Origin: Mucilaginibacter tundrae
GTDB taxonomy: Bacteria; Bacteroidota; Bacteroidia; Sphingobacteriales; Sphingobacteriaceae
Reading direction: 5' to 3'
NCBI RefSeq assembly: GCF_013408825.1
Contig: NZ_JACCBZ010000002.1
Coordinates: 186,001-250,000, forward strand
Length of the DNA: 64,000 nucleotides
Shown: positions 29,168 through 37,461 of the stretch, piece after piece
Numbering within the stretch: position 1 is the stretch's first letter
Layout: each line of letters opens with the position of its first letter
Translations under genes and position numbers: made by a program
The notes under the pieces: generated by a model
What the model was told of the DNA's origin: nothing
Database searches by the model: none
Seen by the model: only the letters and a program-made list of their open reading frames with translations

Positions 29168-30760
29168 TTAGCGAATGAATGTTTTTGTAAAGCTTACCAA
29201 GGCTAATACCGAATCATTTATCTTATCAAATACCAGCGATGGCATTACGCCCAAAGCCAATGCTGTTAATGCCAGAGGTATCAAAGCGATGATCTCACGG
29301 GGTTTCAGGTCGACTAATGCTGCGCGCCAGGTATCGCCACCTTTTAGGGAAACGGATCCGAAGAACATGCGTTGTAGAGTCCACAGGAAGTAACAGGCGC
29401 TAAATAATATACCAACCGCACCGCAGATAGCCAACCAATTTGGTAATAGTGCCGATTTAAATGCGCCTGTTAGCGAGAACGCTTCGGCTATGAAAGTTGA
29501 GAACCCCGGCAAGCCTAATGACGCGAAGAAGGCGATCATGATGAACACCATGTATTTCGGCATCAATGTACCTAAACCGCGGAAGTTGTAAATATCTCTA
29601 TCATGCACACGATTGTATACCACCCCTACCAGGAAGAATAGCATGGCCGATAAAAAGCCGTGGCTCACCATTTGGAACACTGCTCCGCTAATCCCTTCTG
29701 TGGTTTGCGAGGCAATGCCTAACAACACGAAGCCCATTTGTGATACGGATGAATAAGCGATGATCCGTTTGAAATCGCGCTGAGCCAGGGCATTGAACGC
29801 ACCGTATAGAATGGATATGACACCTAATAAACCCAACCAGAAAGCGCCGGATGTGGCAACCTCCGGGAAAATGCCAATGCAAATACGGATAATACCATAA
29901 CCACCTATTTTTAGCAGGATACCTGCCAGTATAATAGATACAGGGGTTGGGGCTTCGACGTGCGCGTCGGGTAGCCAGGTATGCAATGGCACTACCGGAA
30001 CCTTGATGGCGAAAGCGACAAATAACACAACAAAGCCAACTGTACGTGCCGATATACCGAAGATAGTTTGATGGCTTAATATATTAAATATAGAACCGGG
30101 CGTATAGTTTGCCGGGTTCATCATCTGGATCATGTTGAAGGTGTGGTTGCCGGTGGCAGGATCTTTTACAGATAAGTAAAGGCCAATCATCACCAAAAGC
30201 ATAAACACCGAACCGAATAATGTATACAGGAAAAACTTGATAGCCGCATATTCGCGCCTTGCTCCACCCCACATCCCTATGAGGAAATATAGTGGCAGCA
30301 ACATCAACTCATAAAATATGTAGAACAAAAAGAAATCGAGCGAGCAGAATACGCCGATCAGTGCCATATCCAGCAATAAAAACAATGCGAAGAAGCCTTT
30401 TAGGTTGCTGGTGATCTCCCATGATGATAGTGCCGCGACTACCATTACTATGGAAGTCATGAGTAATAGGGTTACCGATATACCATCTATCCCCACAAAA
30501 TAATCAATCTGCATAGTACCGAGGCTGCCAAGGTTTAGATGGATCCACGGTAGTTTTTGAAGGAACTGGAACTGTGTTTCATGATCGATACCGCCGAAAG
30601 CTACTCCTGTTTTAAAGTTGAGGTAGATATATATGCTGATAGCCAACTGCAATAAGGTAGCCAGCAGGGTAATGTATTTAAAACTGGCGCGCATGCTTGA
30701 TGGCAGCACTACAATGATAAAGCCAAACAGGATGGGTAAAAATATGAGCAGGGTTAGCAT
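29168..30760 (-). CDS. nuoM: NADH-quinone oxidoreductase subunit M
   Basis: This antiporter-like proton-pumping subunit of complex I is about 530 residues long from the ATG at 30760 (MLTLLIFLPILFG). A longer reading from a GTG at 30817 would add 19 polar residues encoded by a dispersed repeat and is rejected. The signature KVPVVPLHTWLPDAHVEAPT and the lysine/glutamate helices (FFLFYIFYELMLLPLYFLIG) are intact. An 82-139-bp spacer carrying repeat sequences separates it from nuoL, unlike the other junctions of the operon. Confidence 0.95.
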   Translation of the reverse strand: MLTLLIFLPILFGFIIVVLPSSMRASFKYITLLATLLQLAISIYIYLNFKTGVAFGGIDHETQFQFLQKLPWIHLNLGSLGTMQIDYFVGIDGISVTLLLMTSIVMVVAALSSWEITSNLKGFFALFLLLDMALIGVFCSLDFFLFYIFYELMLLPLYFLIGMWGGARREYAAIKFFLYTLFGSVFMLLVMIGLYLSVKDPATGNHTFNMIQMMNPANYTPGSIFNILSHQTIFGISARTVGFVVLFVAFAIKVPVVPLHTWLPDAHVEAPTPVSIILAGILLKIGGYGIIRICIGIFPEVATSGAFWLGLLGVISILYGAFNALAQRDFKRIIAYSSVSQMGFVLLGIASQTTEGISGAVFQMVSHGFLSAMLFFLVGVVYNRVHDRDIYNFRGLGTLMPKYMVFIMIAFFASLGLPGFSTFIAEAFSLTGAFKSALLPNWLAICGAVGILFSACYFLWTLQRMFFGSVSLKGGDTWRAALVDLKPREIIALIPLALTALALGVMPSLVFDKINDSVLALVSFTKTFIR

Positions 30761-30763
30761 TGT

Positions 30764-30796
30764 GAGATCTGGGATTTGAGATTTGAGATTTGAGAT
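30764..30796. repeat. Short direct repeats of GATTTGAGATT type
   Basis: Three consecutive copies of ATTTGAGATT follow GATCTGGG. The same sequence style (GGGATTTTAGATTT) occurs at about 46128-46160. It belongs to the AT-rich dispersed repeats of this genome and lies in the nuoL-nuoM spacer. Confidence 0.5.
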
Positions 30797-30811
30797 TTTT
30801 TTATGGCGCAT

Positions 30812-30872
30812 AGACACACCCCTGCAGCCGCGCTGGCTTGCGCTCCCCCTCTCGAGAGGGGAATTTGTTTGG
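30812..30872. repeat. REP-like palindrome, CCCCTCTCGAGAGGGG family (intact copy)
   Basis: The element reads ACACACCCCTGCAGCCGC, then a spacer, then the perfect palindrome CCCCTCTCGAGAGGGG. A second copy, interrupted by the transposon, lies at 53940-53982 plus 57304-57315. This copy sits inside the nuo operon, between nuoL and nuoM. Confidence 0.75.
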
Positions 30873-30899
30873 CGTGTATGTATGCTCTAAATCTCATAA

Positions 30900-32963
30900 C
30901 TAAATCAACGTTTTTAAAATAAACAGCGCCAGTATTACAGCCAGCATGCTGAACAAATAGTACTGTATTTTACCGCTTTGAAAATTACGTGCAAAGTTGC
31001 CAATTAGCTGCACTATTGCCGTGAGTAAATGTAAAAAACCATCAATGATATATTTATCTATCCACGCGGTAATTTTTGAAATGGATAGGACTATATTTTT
31101 TAACAGGTTGATAAAACCATCAATGATGTTTTTATCAACCCAGGATGAGGCGTTGCTCAATGATAATATCGGTTTTACGATAGCGGAATTGTAAAATCTA
31201 TCGATATACCATTCGTTGTACGACAGGCGGAAGAAAAAGCCGGTTTGATCGAAGGTAAATGTATTGCGTTTTACGTAGATACTGTAAGCTAAATAGATCA
31301 CTAAAATGTTTACCAGGTTTGCTCCTGCCGGGATAATAGTGTGGTAGATATTAATCCGCTCTAAAAAGCCGGGGCCTGAAAAAGCGCTGAAAATCCAGGC
31401 ATGTTCGTATACCAGTGGGTTCCACGAGAACAGCGGGAATAAGCAGCAAATGGTTAAAAATAGTAGCGGCAGCTTGAATTGCCAGCCGCCATCGTTACAA
31501 TGGATGTGGATATGCGGATTGATCTTTTGCAGACGGAACTCTCCGAAAAATACTTTTACAATTAGTCGGCCTATATAAAACGCGGTTAATATGCTGGCTA
31601 TTATAGCGCCAACAGGTATCATGCGGTAATAACAGCTTTTACCATCCGACCACTCAAAGGCCTGGATCAGGATACCATCTTTGGAGAGATAGCCCGAAGT
31701 GAGTGGCAAACCAATTAATGCCAATGAAGCAACAATTGCGGTTATAAAAGTGAAGGGCAGTTTTTTACGCAAGCCACCCATGTACAGGATATTTTGCGGA
31801 TCTATGTCGAGGTTGTTTTCCTCTTTGATGTGCTGCATTTGATGAATTACGATACCAGCAACAAGGAACAACAGGCATTTAAAGAATGCATGAGTAACCA
31901 AATGGAACAATGATGAAGCGTAAGCGCCAATGCCCATCGCCATGATCATAAAACCTAATTGGGATATGGTGGAGTAGGCCAGTATACGTTTCAAATCGTT
32001 TTGGGTGAGGGCAATAGTTGCCGCCATAAATGCTGTAAAGCATCCGATGACAGCAAGTGCGTTTAACTCCGCGGTATTAAAGATCGGGTAAACTCTACCT
32101 AATAAAAAAACACCAGCAGCCACCATTGTAGCGGCATGGATAAGCGCTGAAACTGATGTCGGGCCTTCCATCGCATCTGGCAGCCACGTATGCAATGGAA
32201 ACTGCGCCGACTTAGCGGCTACCGCCAGCATGATACCAGCGCAGGCTATATATTGGTAAACAGCAGGCAGTTGTGATGCGGGTGCTATCCATATTCCATT
32301 TTTAATGAATGATTGAGCAACTAAACCGTTATCGCCAAAAAGTTGCACAATATCGGCAGTATGGAATTGGGTGAAGAGGATGATAATGGCGACTAATAGA
32401 CCAATATCGCCAATGCGGTTTATGATGAAAGCTTTTTTGTTGGCGTAAACTGCTTTGTCTTTCGTAAACCAAAAACCTATTAATAAGTATGATGAAAAGC
32501 CAACTAATTCCCAGAAAGCATAAAACAGGTACATGCTATCCACCACAACCAATGCCAGCATACTGAAACAAAAGAAGCTGAGGTAAGTAAAATAACGTTT
32601 GTAGCCGGCATCATGGCTCATGTAAGCGGTAGAATAGATGTGTACCGGCAAGGCTATCAAATTAACCAACAGCAGCAATATAACCGATAGATTATTTAAT
32701 AAAACACCCGCGTACAATTTACTTGCGCCAATGGTGAACCACAGTTGTTGTATATGCAAAGGCTGTTGTCCCCATATTTTGGCGAATACCAACGCCGACA
32801 ATACCGCACTTGTGAATATACCCAAGGTTGACATCCAACCACTCACCTTATTGGTTTTACCGGGCAGGCATACGTTTATTAAAAAAGCAATAAGCGGCAT
32901 AGCTACTGCCGCGAGTGCATAGTAAACGACGGATATGTCCTGATATGGTATGGATGTATTCAA
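30900..32963 (-). CDS. nuoL: NADH-quinone oxidoreductase subunit L
   Basis: The 687-residue protein is the largest antiporter-like subunit of complex I, with about 15 membrane helices plus the long C-terminal amphipathic segment. Motifs seen include SMYLFYAFWELVGFSSYLLIGFW, SAQFPLHTWLPDAMEGPTSVSALIHAATMVAAGVF split across its core, and DLKRILAYSTISQLGFM. The segment after residue 590 contains near-duplicate stretches (NIIDGFINLLKNIV, YIIDGFLHLLTAIV), an internal repeat of the lateral-helix region. It starts 1 bp after the small plug-like gene. Confidence 0.96.
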   Translation of the reverse strand: MNTSIPYQDISVVYYALAAVAMPLIAFLINVCLPGKTNKVSGWMSTLGIFTSAVLSALVFAKIWGQQPLHIQQLWFTIGASKLYAGVLLNNLSVILLLLVNLIALPVHIYSTAYMSHDAGYKRYFTYLSFFCFSMLALVVVDSMYLFYAFWELVGFSSYLLIGFWFTKDKAVYANKKAFIINRIGDIGLLVAIIILFTQFHTADIVQLFGDNGLVAQSFIKNGIWIAPASQLPAVYQYIACAGIMLAVAAKSAQFPLHTWLPDAMEGPTSVSALIHAATMVAAGVFLLGRVYPIFNTAELNALAVIGCFTAFMAATIALTQNDLKRILAYSTISQLGFMIMAMGIGAYASSLFHLVTHAFFKCLLFLVAGIVIHQMQHIKEENNLDIDPQNILYMGGLRKKLPFTFITAIVASLALIGLPLTSGYLSKDGILIQAFEWSDGKSCYYRMIPVGAIIASILTAFYIGRLIVKVFFGEFRLQKINPHIHIHCNDGGWQFKLPLLFLTICCLFPLFSWNPLVYEHAWIFSAFSGPGFLERINIYHTIIPAGANLVNILVIYLAYSIYVKRNTFTFDQTGFFFRLSYNEWYIDRFYNSAIVKPILSLSNASSWVDKNIIDGFINLLKNIVLSISKITAWIDKYIIDGFLHLLTAIVQLIGNFARNFQSGKIQYYLFSMLAVILALFILKTLI

Positions 32964-32964
32964 A

Positions 32965-33294
32965 TTATTTTTTAATGGCTTGTTTTAATGTATCTGTTTT
33001 GGCTTGTTTGGTTGTTATGATAATAACTCCATTGTCACCCGCAGAACCGTATTTGGCTGTAGTGGAATCGCCTTTTAACACACTGATGCTTAATATATCA
33101 TTTGGATTAAGTTTGTCAATGTTCCCTTTCACAATTTTACCGTCAATTATATACAATGGCGGTTTTTTAGTTGTATCAGGGGGAGCACATATGCATATGC
33201 TGTTGGTTGATCCTGATTTATTAACCGAATCTTTGGTTTGTGCTAAAGCACTAACGGACAAGAACAAGAAAAATATAAGTATCAATTTCTTCAT
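32965..33294 (-). CDS. Small secreted SusC-plug-like protein embedded in the nuo operon
   Basis: The 109-residue protein has a signal peptide (about 1-19, ending ALAQ). Its mature part reads PLYIIDGKIV, then LNPNDILSISVLKGD, then AKYGSAGDNGVIIITTK. This is the plug-domain signature of SusC-type TonB-dependent receptors (LYVVDG; DIESI.VLKD; IYGS.GANGVI.ITTK), here without any beta-barrel. A CICAPP stretch with two Cys lies at about 34-39. It overlaps the upstream small gene by 4 bp (ATGA) and ends 1 bp before nuoL, so it is co-translated with complex I genes. The role is unknown; a periplasmic or envelope location is expected. Confidence 0.82.
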   Translation of the reverse strand: MKKLILIFFLFLSVSALAQTKDSVNKSGSTNSICICAPPDTTKKPPLYIIDGKIVKGNIDKLNPNDILSISVLKGDSTTAKYGSAGDNGVIIITTKQAKTDTLKQAIKK

Positions 33295-33770
33295 TGGTCA
33301 TCGTTGTTAGTGGTAATTACTACGGTAGCGTCGGTTTTAAATTGGCGGACGGTCTTAAATTCCACTTTTTTAATATTGGCCGGATCTAGTTCAGATAACT
33401 CTTCAACGGTATGTTTCGTGCGTGCTATCAGCATTGTATTGTTGATGACGTAGGACAGGTTGTCGTCGTTTCCTTTCTTTTCTAAGTAGTTCTTGTATTT
33501 TTCAGAGAACGGGATCAGCTTTTTTTGATAGATAACAGCCTGGCCTTTCATAGTAGTTACTACCATGGCCCCGTTTGTAGCTTGTTTACCGTAAATGCCT
33601 ATCGCTGTTGAATCTGACAAAAGAACCGTTTCATAAATATCATGGGATTTAAGGTCCTTGATTGATGGGACTATTTTTCCATCAACAATGTACAATGGTT
33701 CGTTACCGGTAGTTTGCGCTAAGGCGTTTACCGATATAAACAAGCAAAATATGATGGTTAAAACTCTCAT
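33291..33770 (-). CDS. Small secreted protein with one clear and one degenerate plug-like unit, embedded in the nuo operon
   Basis: The 159-residue protein has a signal peptide (about 1-19, ending ALAQ). Residues 25-75 contain PLYIVDGKIV, IYETVLLSDSTAIGIYGK and TNGAMVVTT, matching the SusC plug signature. Residues 105-155 repeat the outline weakly (LSYVINNTML, LDPANIKKVEF, TDATVVITT), suggesting an internal duplication. Its ATG overlaps the nuoK stop by one base (TAATG), and its end overlaps the next plug-like gene by 4 bp. No barrel, TonB box or catalytic motif is present. Function is unknown. Confidence 0.8.
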   Translation of the reverse strand: MRVLTIIFCLFISVNALAQTTGNEPLYIVDGKIVPSIKDLKSHDIYETVLLSDSTAIGIYGKQATNGAMVVTTMKGQAVIYQKKLIPFSEKYKNYLEKKGNDDNLSYVINNTMLIARTKHTVEELSELDPANIKKVEFKTVRQFKTDATVVITTNNDDQ

Positions 33771-34078
33771 TATTCATCCCTCAGTTTGTCGACTTTATTA
33801 GGGTCGATGGTTTTATAGCGGCGGTAAACGTTTAGTATGATAGCTAATGCTACGGCTGTTGTAGCGGCGGCCAATACGATAGCGAATAAAGCGAATAGTT
33901 GTCCGCCGTTGTTTAGGCGATCGTATTTGCCGAAGGCTACCAGGTTTAGGATGGCTGCGTTCAGCATTAGTTCGACGCCAATCAATATCTGGATGGCATT
34001 GCTTTTGGATACCACCATAAACAATCCTATACAAAACAGCGCGGCACTTACTATCAGGAAATCAGTTAGTGGAATCAT
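33770..34078 (-). CDS. nuoK: NADH-quinone oxidoreductase subunit K
   Basis: This 102-residue, three-helix membrane subunit of complex I shows the family core IGVELMLNAAILNLVAFG with the conserved Glu, and a second Glu/charged helix containing ALFAIVLAAATTAVALAI. The length is typical. It overlaps nuoJ by 4 bp at its start and the small plug-like gene by 1 bp at its end. Confidence 0.95.
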   Translation of the reverse strand: MIPLTDFLIVSAALFCIGLFMVVSKSNAIQILIGVELMLNAAILNLVAFGKYDRLNNGGQLFALFAIVLAAATTAVALAIILNVYRRYKTIDPNKVDKLRDE

Positions 34079-34623
34079 AGCGTTTGCTCCTTTCGTGATA
34101 AGTGGGCAGCGCCTACCAGTGCCATCATTAATAGAATTGAAATCGCCTCGAAAGGCAGCAGGTAACGTGTCATTAAATTAATGCCGATGTTATCTGTGGT
34201 GACGTTGATTGGCGCGATGACATTTTTAGTTTGGATCGCGTTAGTTATCCATGGTAGATGATCAGCATCGACTTTAAGAACCATGTTTAGCAATACAATA
34301 AAAAATATCGCTGCCAAAAATAATGCGCCTGTTTTGTTGACGCTGATGAATTGTTTTTTTTGTTTTTGCAACGCCTCCAATGTTTCGCGACCGGAAAGCA
34401 TGAAGGCAAATAGTATCAGTACTAAAATGCCGCCGACGTATATTACAATTTGGGTTATCGCCACAAAATCAGCCAAAGCCAAAACATATAAGCCGGCCAA
34501 TGCAAACAGGGTGATGAAGAACATGAAGATAGACCTTACCAAGGTTTTACTAGCCGCAACAAATATGGCAGAAGCTAAAGTGATAAATGCCATTATGTAG
34601 AAGAGTATCTGCACTAAACTCAT
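34075..34623 (-). CDS. nuoJ: NADH-quinone oxidoreductase subunit J
   Basis: The 182-residue, five-helix subunit of the complex I membrane arm carries the conserved helix 3 segment AITQIVIYVGGILVLILFAFML, which takes part in coupling quinone reduction to proton translocation. It overlaps nuoI by 4 bp and nuoK by 4 bp, as is usual in tightly packed nuo operons. Confidence 0.94.
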   Translation of the reverse strand: MSLVQILFYIMAFITLASAIFVAASKTLVRSIFMFFITLFALAGLYVLALADFVAITQIVIYVGGILVLILFAFMLSGRETLEALQKQKKQFISVNKTGALFLAAIFFIVLLNMVLKVDADHLPWITNAIQTKNVIAPINVTTDNIGINLMTRYLLPFEAISILLMMALVGAAHLSRKEQTL

Positions 34624-35207
34624 ACGCCTCCCTCCTTTTGTTTCATGGCCGCTAATTTAGCGGCTTGTTTTTCGGCTAATTGTTTATCTAACAAGGCTTG
34701 CTTTTCGGCAGCTTCTTCGGCGGTCATATCCGAGAATTTGTAGGTAAGATCACTTAGCTCGAAAACGGTTCTATCGTATTGATTGGTCATTACGATGCAT
34801 TCGGTTGGGCAAACTATGGTGCAAAGTCCGCAATACATGCATTTGGCCATGTCGATATCGAACTTGGCTGCATAAAGCATTTTTTTGGAACCATCTGATG
34901 TTTGGCCAATTACTTCTGTGGCTTTGATTGATTCAATGTCAATGCAATTTACAGGGCATATTTTGGCGCAAAGGTCGCATACAATGCAATCGTCCATTTC
35001 CACATCTAACTGGTAACGGCCGACTTCGGGTATAGGTAATGATTGTTTGGGGTATTGTATGGTGTTGGTGCCTTCGAGCTGTTTAAAGTAATTATTATCG
35101 CTGGCGGGGACCACTTTTCTTTTAGCGTTTGAGGCAAAAAGATGCCTGATGGTAAGGCTAAGGCCTTTCCATGCAGTGGTAAATCCGTTGATTACTTTAT
35201 TATTCAT
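34620..35207 (-). CDS. nuoI: NADH-quinone oxidoreductase subunit I (two 4Fe-4S clusters)
   Basis: The 195-residue subunit links the peripheral arm to the quinone site through clusters N6a and N6b. Both binding motifs are visible: CIVCDLCAKICP (about 73-84) and CMYCGLCTIVCP (about 119-130). The C-terminal 30 residues are an Ala/Lys/Gln-rich helix (EEAAEKQALLDKQLAEKQAA) not needed for cluster binding. A 54-bp spacer with a REP-like box separates it from nuoH. Confidence 0.96.
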   Translation of the reverse strand: MNNKVINGFTTAWKGLSLTIRHLFASNAKRKVVPASDNNYFKQLEGTNTIQYPKQSLPIPEVGRYQLDVEMDDCIVCDLCAKICPVNCIDIESIKATEVIGQTSDGSKKMLYAAKFDIDMAKCMYCGLCTIVCPTECIVMTNQYDRTVFELSDLTYKFSDMTAEEAAEKQALLDKQLAEKQAAKLAAMKQKEGGV

Positions 35208-35241
35208 AGCCCCCTCTAAATCTCCCCCTGTAGGGGAGACT
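35208..35241. repeat. REP-like box AGCCCCCTCTAAATCTCCCC inside the nuo operon
   Basis: The box reads AGCCCCCTCTAAATCTCCCC followed by CTGTAGGGGAGAC, which folds into a short hairpin (CTCCCC/GGGGAG). Longer composite copies lie at 45601-45671 and 63774-63883. It fills most of the nuoH-nuoI spacer. Confidence 0.78.
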
Positions 35242-35261
35242 TCATTAGTTTCATTATTTAT

Positions 35262-36332
35262 CTACATTAAAAATATTCGCCAAACGCCTGATATTAACAT
35301 GCAGGCAAACGCGAGTGGTGTTAGTACTTTCCAACACAGGCTCATTAGCTGATCTACACGGAGGCGGGGTAGTGTCCACCGGATCCACATTTGGATGCCT
35401 ACCAGGGCTAAACTTTTTATTAGTATCCAGATGATACCCCAGCCGTTGCCTGTTGTCCAGTCGGCTAAGTGTAATGCGCCGATATTTGGCAGCGGGGTGT
35501 TCCATGCGCCTAAGAAAAGCACTACGCTGATCATCGACACTAAAAACATCATCGAATATTCTGAGAAAAACACGAATGCAAAACGCATCCCGGTATATTC
35601 GGTATGAAAACCTGCTACAAGTTCAGATTCTGCTTCGGGGATATCAAATGGGGCACGGTTACTTTCAGCCAATGAGGCGATAAAGTAAATCACAAAGGCT
35701 ATAAGCAAATGCGGTGCCCTGAAGATATTCCAGGCGAATATGCCGCCTATTTTTGATACATCCCAAAAGCCAAAAAACTTCACGCCTTCGGTTGACAGGA
35801 TGCCTTGCTGGGTTGCGATAGTTTGCATATTTAATGATTGTGCGATCATCACTACGGATATGATAGCAAAACCGGCTGGTATCTCGTAAGAGATGATCTG
35901 CGCTACGGAACGCATCGACCCTAAAATGGAGTATTTATTATTTGATCCCCAGCCTGCCATTAGTATACCTAAAGTTTCGATGGAGATGATGGCGAATATG
36001 TAGAACAAGCCTAAATTTAAACTGGTTGGTACTAATCCAGGCCCCCAGGGCATGGCGGCGAAACCCATGTATACGGCTATAAAAATAATAGCCGGCGCCA
36101 TGATGAATAATAATTTATCCGCAGCAGCAGGTACGATCAACTCTTTTTGGATGAGTTTTAAGCCGTCGGCCAGGGTTTGCAACATACCGAACTTACCGGT
36201 TTCGGTTGGGCCTAAACGATCCTGTATGAATGCGGACACCTTACGCTCGGCATATACACCAACAAGAGCAAATACGGCTGAAAACGCGAACAGCCCGATA
36301 CCAATTGCGAAATATGTAAGGTAAAAACTCAA
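35262..36332 (-). CDS. nuoH: NADH-quinone oxidoreductase subunit H
   Basis: The 356-residue subunit has about eight helices and forms much of the quinone-binding tunnel. Signature segments are YAERKVSAFIQDRLGPTETG near the N-terminus, RSVAQIISYEIPAGFAI, ESNRAPFDIPEAESELVAGF and a C-terminal RWTLPRLRVDQLM. It is the first nuo gene here: upstream is murI, so nuoA-G must be elsewhere in the genome. Confidence 0.96.
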   Translation of the reverse strand: MSFYLTYFAIGIGLFAFSAVFALVGVYAERKVSAFIQDRLGPTETGKFGMLQTLADGLKLIQKELIVPAAADKLLFIMAPAIIFIAVYMGFAAMPWGPGLVPTSLNLGLFYIFAIISIETLGILMAGWGSNNKYSILGSMRSVAQIISYEIPAGFAIISVVMIAQSLNMQTIATQQGILSTEGVKFFGFWDVSKIGGIFAWNIFRAPHLLIAFVIYFIASLAESNRAPFDIPEAESELVAGFHTEYTGMRFAFVFFSEYSMMFLVSMISVVLFLGAWNTPLPNIGALHLADWTTGNGWGIIWILIKSLALVGIQMWIRWTLPRLRVDQLMSLCWKVLTPLAFACMLISGVWRIFLM

Positions 36333-36351
36333 TGTATTTTTATGGTAGCTG

Positions 36352-36359
36352 CAAACTTA
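36352..36359 (-). promoter_or_regulatory. Probable -7 promoter box of the nuoH-N operon
   Basis: TAAGTTTG on the minus strand fits TAnnTTTG and lies 19 bp upstream of the nuoH start codon. A -33 TTTG is not evident, so this is tentative. Confidence 0.4.
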
Positions 36360-36511
36360 ATAAATTATGTTGAAGAGGTGTTTAAATCTATTGTGAAAGG
36401 GTAGACTTTTTTGAAATTTGGGTATGACCCAAATTTCGGCAATTATTGTGGCATTGATGGTGACAGTGTTTTGTCAGTAGGCTTAATTGACCGAATATCG
36501 TAAACTAATGT

Positions 36512-36540
36512 ACAGATTCTTCGCTTTGCAGAATGACAAA
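36512..36540. repeat. Half copy of the TCATTCTGA-type dispersed repeat
   Basis: The sequence AGATTCTTCGCTTTGCAGAA followed by TGACAAA matches the right half of the repeats at 18445 and 51555. It lies in the murI-nuoH spacer, which holds no gene. Confidence 0.6.
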
Positions 36541-36558
36541 CAAGAGCATAAAGATTAT

Positions 36559-37401
36559 TTACCCTTTGGTCATCACCGATTGTGATTTTACCGGCGCCCC
36601 GAAAAAACTGGTGGCGTGCAGATCAAAATCGGCAGTATCATCTGTTGTGGTGTAGAACTGCTGGGTGCCGTTTTTGGTAATGGATTGTTCCATTTCGGGA
36701 TGGCGCTGCAGGTAATTAATCAGGCTTTTGGCTACGATATCACCTTGTGCAACGGTTTGGATGTGTTTGGGCAGATAGGCTTGAATTTTATCCTGCATTA
36801 GCGGGTAATGGGTACAAGCCAGTAAAATGGTATCGATATCCGGCGATTGTGCTAATATTTGATCAAGGTATTCTTTTACAAAGTAGTCGGCGCCCGGTTT
36901 GTCGTGTTCACCGTTTTCAATAAGCGGCACCCATAACGGGCATGCTTGCTGGTAAACTTTAAGTTCAGGCGAAAATTTTTCGATCTCTAGGAGGTATGAG
37001 CCTGATTGTACAGTGCCTTTGGTACCCAGAACGCCTATTTCATTTGTTTTAGTATAATTACCTATCACTTCGGCGGTGGGGCGTATAACGCCTAATACAC
37101 GCTTTGAAGGGTCTTCATTTTTAAGATCCTGTTGCTGGATAGTGCGTAATGCTTTGGCAGATGCTGTATTACAGGCTAAAATAACCAATGGGCACCCCAT
37201 TTTGAATAATTGCTGTACGCATTCCCACGTATATTGATGTATGGCGCTGAATGAACGGTTACCGTATGGTGCGCGGGCGGTATCGCCTAAATACACGTAA
37301 TCATACTGGGGCAATTGATCAGCAATGGACCGGAATACGGTTAAGCCACCGTAGCCGGAATCAAAAATACCTATGGGTTTATTATTTAGCACTTGATACA
37401 A
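36559..37401 (-). CDS. murI: Glutamate racemase
   Basis: MurI makes D-glutamate for peptidoglycan. The 280-residue product shows KPIGIFDSGYGGLTVFR at the N-terminus and the two catalytic cysteines in LACNTASA (about 78) and LACTHYPLM (about 192). The start is uncertain: a TTG at 37401 gives YQVLNNKPIG and a GTG at 37392 gives VLNNKPIG; no ATG is available. Both lie within a few bases of the T-run of the ompH terminator, so expression depends on read-through or on a promoter overlapping that hairpin. Confidence 0.94.
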   Translation of the reverse strand: MYQVLNNKPIGIFDSGYGGLTVFRSIADQLPQYDYVYLGDTARAPYGNRSFSAIHQYTWECVQQLFKMGCPLVILACNTASAKALRTIQQQDLKNEDPSKRVLGVIRPTAEVIGNYTKTNEIGVLGTKGTVQSGSYLLEIEKFSPELKVYQQACPLWVPLIENGEHDKPGADYFVKEYLDQILAQSPDIDTILLACTHYPLMQDKIQAYLPKHIQTVAQGDIVAKSLINYLQRHPEMEQSITKNGTQQFYTTTDDTADFDLHATSFFGAPVKSQSVMTKG

Positions 37402-37440
37402 AAATAAAAAAAGCGTTCCGGATTATCGGAACGCTTTAAA
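37402..37440 (-). terminator. Rho-independent terminator after the uppS-bamA-ompH cluster
   Basis: On the minus strand AAAGCGTTCCG pairs with CGGAACGCTTT across a short loop and is followed by a seven-T run. It lies 22 bp after the stop of the second ompH gene and directly before the murI start codon. Confidence 0.88.
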
Positions 37441-37461
37441 TAAAATGATTTTATAATGTGA

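Noticed and set aside
30761..30817. N-terminal extension of NuoM from a GTG start
   Set aside because: The extra 19 residues are encoded by ATTTGAGATT repeats, and homologous NuoM proteins begin at the hydrophobic MLTLLIFLP.
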